NCBI GenBank assembly: GCA_937872165.1
Contig: CALMOR010000183.1
Coordinates: 12,956-25,619 of the forward strand
Reading direction: 5' to 3'
Source of the DNA: an uncultured Burkholderiales bacterium
Lineage (GTDB): Bacteria > Pseudomonadota > Gammaproteobacteria > Burkholderiales > Burkholderiaceae_D
DNA length: 12,664 bases
A program made the translations under genes and the position numbers. Under the pieces are notes generated by a model. The model made no database searches and was not told the DNA's origin. It saw only the letters and a program-made list of their open reading frames with translations. Positions 1-9,674 of the stretch are shown here, in pieces; the first letter of the stretch is position 1; each line of letters begins with the position of its first letter.

Positions 1-2
1 GC

Positions 3-152
3 GACAAGAAGGCCGACCGAGGCCGGCTGCGTTTCGTGCTGCTCGAAGCGTTGGGCCGTGCGCGCGTAGCGACGGTCGACGACGCGGTGCTGGACGCGCT
101 GCTGGAAGAACACGGGACATCGATGCCGCGATCGTCCGGCGTCGCGTCGTGA
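3..152 (+). CDS. aroB: 3-dehydroquinate synthase, C-terminal fragment
   Basis: The frame open from the left edge encodes the last 49 residues and stop of a protein starting here with DKKADRGRLRFVLLEALG. The DKK...G.LRFVLL..LG.A pattern followed by a short acidic helix is the usual tail of AroB, the NAD-dependent enzyme that converts DAHP to 3-dehydroquinate in the shikimate pathway. The active site and NAD-binding parts lie outside the window. The TGA stop (150-152) overlaps the GTG start of the next gene, so the two are probably cotranscribed and translationally coupled. Only the tail is visible, so the identification rests on one motif plus the neighbouring dGTPase gene, which commonly follows aroB in beta- and gammaproteobacteria. 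Confidence 0.85.
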   Translation, partial: DKKADRGRLRFVLLEALGRARVATVDDAVLDALLEEHGTSMPRSSGVAS

Positions 153-1285
153 ACGTCGCCGAGCTTCCATCGCTCGCGCGCTACGCGGCTCGCGCCTCCG
201 AGAGCCGGGGAAGGCAGCTCGTCGAGGAGAAGTCGTCGTCGCGCAACGAGTTCCAGCGCGATCGCGATCGCATCGTCCACTCGAGCGCGTTCCGTCGTCT
301 CGAATACAAGACGCAGGTCTTCGTGAATCACGAAGGCGATCTCTTCCGCACACGACTCACGCATTCGCTCGAGGTCGCGCAGATCGCACGATCGATCGCA
401 CGCAACCTCGGACTGAACGAAGACCTCGCCGAGGCGATCTCGCTCGCGCACGACCTCGGCCACACGCCGTTCGGGCATGCCGGCCAGGACGCGCTCGACG
501 ACTGCATGCGGCCTTACGGCGGCTTCGAGCACAACCTGCAATCGTTGCGGGTGGTCGACCTGCTGGAGGAACGCTACGGCGCGTTCGACGGACTCAATCT
601 CTGCTTCGAGACGCGCGAAGGGATCCTCAAGCACTGCTCGCTCGAGAACGCGAGGACATTGGGCGAGGTCGGCCGTCGCTTCATCGAGCGCAAGCAACCT
701 TCGCTCGAGGCGCAGCTCGCGAACCTCGCCGACGAGATCGCCTACAACAACCACGACATCGACGACGGCTTGCGATCGGGGCTGATCACGGTCGAGCAGA
801 TGATGTCGATCGATCTGTTCCGGCGCCATGCCGACGTCGTGATGCGGGCTTATCCGCACGTCACCGAACGGCGCATGACGCTCGAGACGATTCGCCGCAT
901 GATCAACCAGCTGGTCGTCGACGTCGGCGAGGCCAGCCTGAAGGCGATCGATGCCGCGGGCGTAGGGTCGCTCGACGAGGTGCGCGATGCAGGACCGCTG
1001 ATCCTCTTCGGTTCCGCGATCCGCGACGAAGCGACCGTGCTGAAGCAGTTCCTGCGCAGGGAGCTCTACTACCACTACCGCGTGCAGCGGATGGCGAGCA
1101 AGGCCAAGCGGATCGTCAAGGAGTTGTTCGATGCCTTCGTCGCCGAGCCCAACCTGTTGCCCACCGAACATGCCGCCCGCCGGGCCCGGATCGGCGAGCG
1201 CGCGATAGCCGACTACGTCGCGGGGATGACCGATCGTTATGCGATCGGCGAGCATGCCCGCCTGTTCGCGATCTCGGAACGGTAG
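149..1285 (+). CDS. dgt: Deoxyguanosinetriphosphate triphosphohydrolase-like protein (HD domain, type 2)
   Basis: This 378-residue protein is a dNTP triphosphohydrolase of the HD superfamily, which cleaves a dNTP to the deoxynucleoside and tripolyphosphate in the cytosol. The family signature is clear: HSSAFRRLEYKTQVF (44-58), RTRLTHSLEVAQIARSI (67-83), AHDLGHTPFGHAG (100-112) and ADEIAYNNHDIDDGL (194-208). The metal-binding set is probably H72, H101-D102 and D195. The length fits the shorter type-2 dGTPase-like group rather than the longer E. coli Dgt, so the substrate may not be limited to dGTP. The start is GTG at 149, inside the aroB stop (GTGA overlap); no other start leaves the N-terminal SRGRQ...EFQRDRDRI region intact, and there is no strong Shine-Dalgarno, which fits coupled translation. 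The gene ends in a hairpin at 1285-1306. Confidence 0.93.
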   Translation: MNVAELPSLARYAARASESRGRQLVEEKSSSRNEFQRDRDRIVHSSAFRRLEYKTQVFVNHEGDLFRTRLTHSLEVAQIARSIARNLGLNEDLAEAISLAHDLGHTPFGHAGQDALDDCMRPYGGFEHNLQSLRVVDLLEERYGAFDGLNLCFETREGILKHCSLENARTLGEVGRRFIERKQPSLEAQLANLADEIAYNNHDIDDGLRSGLITVEQMMSIDLFRRHADVVMRAYPHVTERRMTLETIRRMINQLVVDVGEASLKAIDAAGVGSLDEVRDAGPLILFGSAIRDEATVLKQFLRRELYYHYRVQRMASKAKRIVKELFDAFVAEPNLLPTEHAARRARIGERAIADYVAGMTDRYAIGEHARLFAISER

Positions 1286-1306
1286 AAGGGGCCCGCAGGC
1301 CCCTTC
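1285..1306. terminator. GC-rich hairpin at the 3' end of dgt
   Basis: A perfect nine-base inverted repeat, GAAGGGGCC (1285-1293) and GGCCCCTTC (1298-1306), closes a CGCA loop directly at the dgt stop codon. It lies between two convergent genes, so it could block transcripts from both sides. There is no T-tract on either side, so it is not a textbook intrinsic terminator and may instead protect the 3' end or assist Rho-dependent termination. Confidence 0.55.
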
Positions 1307-1316
1307 CGATCGCTTG

Positions 1317-1329
1317 CCGCCCGCGGCGG
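1317..1329. terminator. Second small hairpin in the dgt / lipoprotein convergent gap
   Basis: CCGCC (1317-1321) and GGCGG (1325-1329) form a five-base stem with a CGC loop, five bases past the lipoprotein stop codon in that gene's direction of transcription. It has no T-tract. Together with the 1285-1306 hairpin it may end the minus-strand transcript. Short GC inverted repeats also arise by chance at this base composition, so confidence is low. Confidence 0.3.
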
Positions 1330-1333
1330 ACCG

Positions 1334-3709
1334 TTAGTCGCTGACGACCGTCGTCAGCGTGGTCACGATCCCGCCCGGGCTCGTCACGGTGATGGTCAGG
1401 TTGCCGGTCGTCGACGTATTGCTGCACACGCCGTTCGCGAACGTGGCGTCGCTGCGCATGCCGAGCGTGAACGCATACGGCAGGGCGGCGTTCGAGTCCG
1501 GCAGCACGATATTGGTCGGCGTGACGATGGTCCCGTTGGTCGCGGACAGCGCGATCGTCGTGCCACCGGCCAGCGAGTTCCCGTTCGCGTCGCCGACCCG
1601 CAGCGTGTAGTTCTGCTGCGGAGCGGCGTTGTTGCCGTTCGAGCACGACGGCAGCACGATCGGGCTGGGGACGCCGGAGATAAGCGCCGCACCGCCCGAG
1701 AACACGATGACCACGGAGCTCCTGACGTTGATCGTGCTCGAAGCCGCGGTCGCCGGGCATCCGGTCGGAGTCGGCGTGATCGACTGACAGGCGCGCAATA
1801 CGCCGTTGAATGCGCCGTCGGCTCCGTCGTAGGTCCCGTTGTTGTTGAAGTCGACGAACTCCTCGAGAGGGGCGGTGAGCTCGGACGTGTTGATGCCGCG
1901 CACGCCGTCCTCGTTGCCGTCGATGAAGGCTTCGGGCAGATCGGTGAACGGCTCGCCGACGTCGTAGAGGCCGTTGCCGTTCAGGTCGACGAAACTCTCC
2001 TCGCCGATCGCCGTGGCGAGGACCGTGAGTCGACCGTCGCGGGGCCTGCGTCCCGAACTCGTCAGCGTCACCTGGCAAGAACCCCCGGCCGTGACGCAGG
2101 ACGGCGTGATGCCGGCGACTCCGCCTTCGGTGCGGAACGAGACCGCGGTGCCGTCGGGGACGAGGTTGCCGTAGCGGTCCGACAGTCGGGCCGTGATCAC
2201 GGTCTGCACGCCGTCGACGCTCAGCGCCTCGACGTTGAGCTTCGAGGCCGCGATCGTGAAGCCGTTCTGATGGGGCAGCGCCGTCGACACGACGAGCTGG
2301 CTCGAGACCGTGTTGATGGTGGGGTTGCTCGTCAGGACGGCGCGCACGCGCACCGGGGTCGCGGTGGTGCCGGCCTGCAGGATCGCGCTGACGATGCCGC
2401 TCGCGCTGCTGACGCCGGTGCTCGACGCGAGCGATAGTCCGCCCGCGGTCGAGGTCAGCGAGAAGGTCACCGACTGGTTGGCCAGCGCATTGCCGTTCGA
2501 GTCGCGCACCGTGAAGACGACCGCGGAGTTCTCCTGGCCACCGGTGCCGCGGATCGCGACGGTCGTCGGCGTGGCCGACGTGAACGAGATCGATGCCGCG
2601 GTAGACGTCACCGGTGCCGCCGAGACGGTGTAGCCGACCGGGCTGCTGGTTACGGTCACCGCATTGACGGTGGCCGAGGCCGTCACCGTGTCGGCGCCGA
2701 TCGCCTGCCCGGCATTGAGGGAGATCGTCGCGACGCCGGCCGCGTTGGTCAGGGCCGTGCCGCCGCTCGGGAAGAAGGTTCCGTAGCCGGTGCCCTGTGT
2801 CGCGAACGTGACGACGACGTTCGGCAGTCCGGTGTTGGACGCATCGACGAGCGTCGCGGTGAGGGTCGCCGGTGAACTCGAGGAAATAGAGTTGCTGCTC
2901 GTCGCCAGGCTCAGCCGCGCTACCGATGCGGATCCGCTGGCGGTGAAGCCGAGCGGTACGCTGGTGACGGAGACTCCCGAGACCGTCGCGGTGGCCGTCA
3001 CCGTGTCCGCGCCGAACTGCGTGCCGGCGAGCAGGGAGATGCGCGCGACGCCGGTCGCATCGGTGAGCGCGGTCGCGCCCGCCGGCGAGAACGTCGCGAA
3101 GCCGGTGCTCTGCGTCGCGAAGCGCACCAGCGCGCCGATGACCAGCGTGCCGCTGCTGTCGCGGACCGTCGCCGACAGTGTCGCGGGCGAGTTCGACGAG
3201 ATCGTGCTGTTGGAGGACGTGAGCGTCACTCGCGCGGCACTCGTGGTGCCGGTCGACGTGTAGCCGAACGCGTTGCTGGTGACGGTCACGCCGTTGACGG
3301 GGGCGGTGGCCGTGACCGAGTCGGCGCCCGACGTCGTGCCCGGATTGAGCGTGATGCTCGCGATTCCGTTGCTGTCGGTGAGGGCCGTGCCTCCTGACGG
3401 AAAGAAGCTTCCGAAATTGGTGGACGCCGTGGCGAAGGTCACGACCACCCCGGGCAGCACCGTGCCGCTCCCGTTCTTCAGCACGGCCGTGAGCACGGCG
3501 GGCGTAGTGGCCGACACGGCGTTGGTCGAGCCGGTCAACACCAGGGTCGGCGTCGACGCGATCGGGGGCGTGGTCGTCGTGCCGCCAACGCCACTGCCAC
3601 CGCCCGACACCGTGTTGCCCGAGCCTCCCCCACCGCACGCTGCGAGCAAGGCCGTCAACGCCATTGCGAGGAACACTGAGATGCCGCGCGACCAGATGAT
3701 CTTCAACAT
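1334..3709 (-). CDS. Putative outer-membrane lipoprotein with tandem invasin-like (Big_1) Ig domains
   Basis: This is a 791-residue exported protein. Residues 1-25 are a lipoprotein signal: positively charged start, hydrophobic VFLAMALTALL, and lipobox LLAAC with C25 as the lipidated residue. Gly follows Cys, so there is no inner-membrane retention Asp and outer-membrane sorting is expected. A Gly/Ser/Thr linker (26-50) leads to three tandem ~105-residue Ig-like units (about 55-159, 160-264, 265-369), each with an FxPxGxTALT turn and a GADxVTATA strand. A more diverged fourth unit lies at ~373-475 and a probable fifth at ~484-570. Residues 573-632 hold three D-x-N-x-N-G-type loops resembling calcium-binding motifs. 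Six cysteines (538, 545, 641, 651, 689, 762) could form disulfides. An AGGAG ribosome site lies four bases before the ATG. The gene stands alone between convergent dgt and the divergent RAYT gene. The role is unknown; adhesion or surface structure is inference from the Ig fold only. Confidence 0.85.
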   Translation of the reverse strand: MLKIIWSRGISVFLAMALTALLAACGGGGSGNTVSGGGSGVGGTTTTPPIASTPTLVLTGSTNAVSATTPAVLTAVLKNGSGTVLPGVVVTFATASTNFGSFFPSGGTALTDSNGIASITLNPGTTSGADSVTATAPVNGVTVTSNAFGYTSTGTTSAARVTLTSSNSTISSNSPATLSATVRDSSGTLVIGALVRFATQSTGFATFSPAGATALTDATGVARISLLAGTQFGADTVTATATVSGVSVTSVPLGFTASGSASVARLSLATSSNSISSSSPATLTATLVDASNTGLPNVVVTFATQGTGYGTFFPSGGTALTNAAGVATISLNAGQAIGADTVTASATVNAVTVTSSPVGYTVSAAPVTSTAASISFTSATPTTVAIRGTGGQENSAVVFTVRDSNGNALANQSVTFSLTSTAGGLSLASSTGVSSASGIVSAILQAGTTATPVRVRAVLTSNPTINTVSSQLVVSTALPHQNGFTIAASKLNVEALSVDGVQTVITARLSDRYGNLVPDGTAVSFRTEGGVAGITPSCVTAGGSCQVTLTSSGRRPRDGRLTVLATAIGEESFVDLNGNGLYDVGEPFTDLPEAFIDGNEDGVRGINTSELTAPLEEFVDFNNNGTYDGADGAFNGVLRACQSITPTPTGCPATAASSTINVRSSVVIVFSGGAALISGVPSPIVLPSCSNGNNAAPQQNYTLRVGDANGNSLAGGTTIALSATNGTIVTPTNIVLPDSNAALPYAFTLGMRSDATFANGVCSNTSTTGNLTITVTSPGGIVTTLTTVVSD
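2603..3547 (-). repeat. Three tandem ~315-bp repeats encoding Ig-like domains
   Basis: Within the lipoprotein gene, units of about 315 bases (approximately 3547-3233, 3232-2918 and 2917-2603) encode homologous ~105-residue domains. The proline in the F-x-P-x-G turn falls at residues 104, 209 and 314, an exact 105-residue period. The DNA around this turn is still visibly similar between units (near 3390, 3080 and 2770), but many third positions and some residues differ. The repeats are therefore old enough to have diverged. A fourth, weaker unit follows. Confidence 0.8.
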
Positions 3710-3712
3710 GGA

Positions 3713-3717
3713 CTCCT
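3713..3717 (-). promoter_or_regulatory. Ribosome binding site of the Ig lipoprotein gene
   Basis: On the minus strand the sequence reads GCAGGAGTCC followed by ATG (start codon complement at 3707-3709). The AGGAG core is at 3713-3717. It supports the ATG at 3709 as the true start, which also gives a complete lipoprotein signal peptide. Confidence 0.75.
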
Positions 3718-3777
3718 GCTACCGATGGGTGATTGAATCGTGCCGATCTTATTGGCGACTACGACGAACGACGGCTT

Positions 3778-3803
3778 TGAATAAACGCGATATTCCGTGT
3801 CAA
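3778..3803 (-). promoter_or_regulatory. Candidate sigma-70 promoter of the Ig lipoprotein gene
   Basis: The minus strand carries a perfect TTGACA at 3803-3798. The matching -10 is poor: TATTCA after 14 bases, or TCAAAG after 17. The -35 is convincing and the position, about 90 bases ahead of the start codon, is sensible, but the -10 is weak. The gene may need an activator or may use another sigma factor. Confidence 0.35.
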
Positions 3804-3869
3804 ATTAAGCGTTTGCCGCGCGTAATTAGAGCGCAGCTCGCATAGGGTGGCAATTGCGCATCGGCCTTT

Positions 3870-3900
3870 TCAACGAGGTGTTGCTCGAATGCCTCGTCGA
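3870..3900. repeat. Imperfect inverted repeat upstream of the RAYT gene
   Basis: The arms TCAACGAGG (3870-3878) and CCTCGTCGA (3892-3900) pair with one mismatch around a 13-base centre, part of which could extend the stem by G-U pairs in RNA. RAYT genes are often flanked by REP-type palindromes, so this could be a remnant of one. It lacks an obvious GTAG or GGAG guide at its foot, so the assignment is tentative. Confidence 0.35.
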
Positions 3901-3996
3901 ACCGGATATATCCTTAGAGGCGTCGGGTAAATAGTCTTTAAAGCCGGTCGACTCGCCTTCCCATTGCTTCTTTCACGACCACCGCCCGACTCCGTG

Positions 3997-4689
3997 ATGG
4001 CTCGCCTGCCTCGTCTCTATGCTCCGGGCATCGTCCAGCACATCGTGCAGCGGGCGATCGACGGCCGCCGGCTCTTCGTCGATGCCGACGACTACGCGCT
4101 CTTCGTCGATCTGCTCGAAGAGGCCGTCCGCGTGCATGCGCTCGAACTGCATGCCTATGTGCTGCTGCCGGACGAGGTCAGGCTTCTCGGCACGCCGCGG
4201 CAGGCCGAGTCGACGGCCCGCGTGATGCAGGCCATCGGTCGCCGCTTCGTGCCGCACATGAATCGCAGGACGAGCCGGAGCGGACCGCTGTGGGATCGGC
4301 GCTACCGCTCGACGCTGATCGATGCCGACGAATACCTGATCGCGTCGATGCGCCACATCGAGAGGAAACCCGTCGCCGCGGCGCTGGTCGACGCCCCCTC
4401 CGAATGGCGTTGGTCCAGTTACGGTCATCACGTCGGCCTCGAGCAGCAGACCCTGATCCGCGATCACCCGCTCTACTGGGCGCTCAGCGACGCTCCGTTC
4501 GAGCGGCAGGCGGCGTATCGCGCCATCGCCGACCGGCACGGGGACGGCGACCTCGAGACGCGCATCGAAACGGCGGTGGACCGCGGCTGGGTATTCGGCA
4601 GCGCGGCTTTCGCGTCGACCGTCGAAGGCCAAGCCAATCGTCGGGTCGGCCCCTTGCCGCGGGGACGACCTCGCAAGGGAACGACTTGA
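3997..4689 (+). CDS. REP-associated tyrosine transposase (RAYT/Y1) homologue with degenerate active site
   Basis: This 230-residue protein belongs to the Y1 (IS200-like) transposase superfamily, RAYT branch. Family landmarks are the N-terminal MARLPRLYAPGIVQHIVQR, LHAYVLLPDEVRLL (51-64), MQAIGRRFVPHMN (77-89), RSGPLWDRRYRSTL (94-107), RHIERKPVAAALV (119-131), WRWSSY (137-142) and a basic tail PRGRPRK (221-227). Active relatives have an N-H-x-H motif after LHAYVLMP; here it is D59-E60-V61-R62. The catalytic tyrosine of RYIELNPV is H120 (RHIERKPV). All three core catalytic residues are therefore replaced, yet the frame is intact and the fold motifs survive. This suggests a DNA-binding relic or domesticated protein rather than a working transposase. 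The start is ATG 3997, matching the family N-terminus; no good Shine-Dalgarno is seen, and GTG 3994 is adjacent. The gene ends inside a repeat (4675-4702) 127 bases before gltB. Confidence 0.85.
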   Translation: MARLPRLYAPGIVQHIVQRAIDGRRLFVDADDYALFVDLLEEAVRVHALELHAYVLLPDEVRLLGTPRQAESTARVMQAIGRRFVPHMNRRTSRSGPLWDRRYRSTLIDADEYLIASMRHIERKPVAAALVDAPSEWRWSSYGHHVGLEQQTLIRDHPLYWALSDAPFERQAAYRAIADRHGDGDLETRIETAVDRGWVFGSAAFASTVEGQANRRVGPLPRGRPRKGTT

Positions 4690-4702
4690 TATGGCCCCAA
4701 TT
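4675..4702 (+). repeat. Direct repeat copy A overlapping the RAYT stop codon
   Basis: AAGGGAACGAC (4675-4685), a nine-base insert TTGATATGG containing the RAYT stop codon, then CCCCAATT (4695-4702). Apart from the insert it matches copy B (4734-4752) at 18 of 19 positions. It encodes the last four residues, KGTT, of the RAYT protein. Confidence 0.75.
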
Positions 4703-4712
4703 CGGAGGAATT
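4699..4712. repeat. Small perfect inverted repeat AATTC-GGAG-GAATT
   Basis: The arms AATTC (4699-4703) and GAATT (4708-4712) flank GGAG. It sits directly after repeat copy A in the 3' flank of the RAYT gene. GGAG is one of the tetranucleotides known beside REP palindromes, but the stem is short and this may be chance. Confidence 0.35.
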
Positions 4713-4733
4713 TCTACGGCTATGGAGATCAAT

Positions 4734-4752
4734 AAGGGTACGACCCCCAATT
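4734..4752 (+). repeat. Direct repeat copy B between RAYT gene and gltB
   Basis: AAGGGTACGACCCCCAATT is a second copy of the sequence at the RAYT 3' end, offset by 59 bases and lacking the nine-base insert. Read as codons it again gives K-G-T-T (with synonymous changes GGT and ACC), then P-N-L. It contains the small hairpin GGGT-ACG-ACCC (4736-4746). It looks like a duplicated transposase-gene end or element terminus. Confidence 0.75.
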
Positions 4753-4758
4753 TGCGTG

Positions 4759-4787
4759 TTGTCGGGAGTGCTGCGGCGCATTAGAGT
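4759..4787 (+). promoter_or_regulatory. Candidate sigma-70 promoter of gltBD
   Basis: TTGTCG (4759-4764) is followed by a 17-base spacer and TAGAGT (4782-4787). Each box matches the consensus at four of six positions with ideal spacing. The start point would fall near 4794, giving a leader of roughly 23 bases before the gltB ATG. The promoter lies seven bases beyond repeat copy B, so the RAYT flank forms its upstream sequence. Confidence 0.45.
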
Positions 4788-4816
4788 TCGGGTCCGCCTC
4801 CTCGAAGACGCCGACC

Positions 4817-9568
<4,752 letters not shown>

Positions 9569-9586
9569 CGGTCGCACGACGAGCGA

Positions 9587-9609
9587 CGCGGCCGTCCCGG
9601 GAGGCCGCG
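9587..9609 (+). promoter_or_regulatory. Intercistronic hairpin between gltB and gltD
   Basis: CGCGGCC (9587-9593) and GGCCGCG (9603-9609) form a perfect seven-base GC stem. The interior holds a bulged G and the palindrome TCCCGGGA (9595-9602), which extends pairing. There is no T-tract. It could stabilise the upstream gltB message, attenuate readthrough or tune the GltB to GltD ratio. The function is inferred from position only. Confidence 0.5.
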
Positions 9610-9674
9610 GCTCGACACCGCAGCAGGCCCGCCTCCGCCGCGGCGACCGGGTCCGAACCGAAAGTGGATGCGAC

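Larger units (their letters stand above)
3710..3996. other. Divergent intergenic region between lipoprotein and RAYT genes
   Basis: This 287-base gap separates two divergently transcribed genes and is clearly richer in A and T than its surroundings, with runs such as ATTGAATCG, CAAATTAAGC and TAAATAGTCTTTAAAG. I see no coding sequence or RNA gene in it. It holds the candidate lipoprotein promoter, an imperfect inverted repeat at 3870-3900, the palindromes GCAATTGC (3850-3857) and GGATATATCC (3904-3913), and no clear promoter for the RAYT gene. The composition shift fits either regulatory DNA or a boundary of acquired material. Confidence 0.6.

Noticed and set aside
1116..3638. An 840-codon minus-strand frame overlapping the Ig lipoprotein gene and dgt
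   Set aside because: It is Arg/His-rich without motifs, runs into the antisense of dgt, and overlaps a frame with a signal peptide, ribosome site and domain repeats.
3964..3996. Upstream TTG (3964) or GTG (3994) start for the RAYT gene
   Set aside because: The family N-terminus MARLPRL begins at ATG 3997. The upstream residues are not family-like and have no ribosome site.
3840..4760. A complete IS200/IS605-type mobile element
   Set aside because: No matching pair of subterminal ends or target site is visible, there is no accessory tnpB, and the transposase lacks catalytic residues. Only short repeats at the 3' side are supported.
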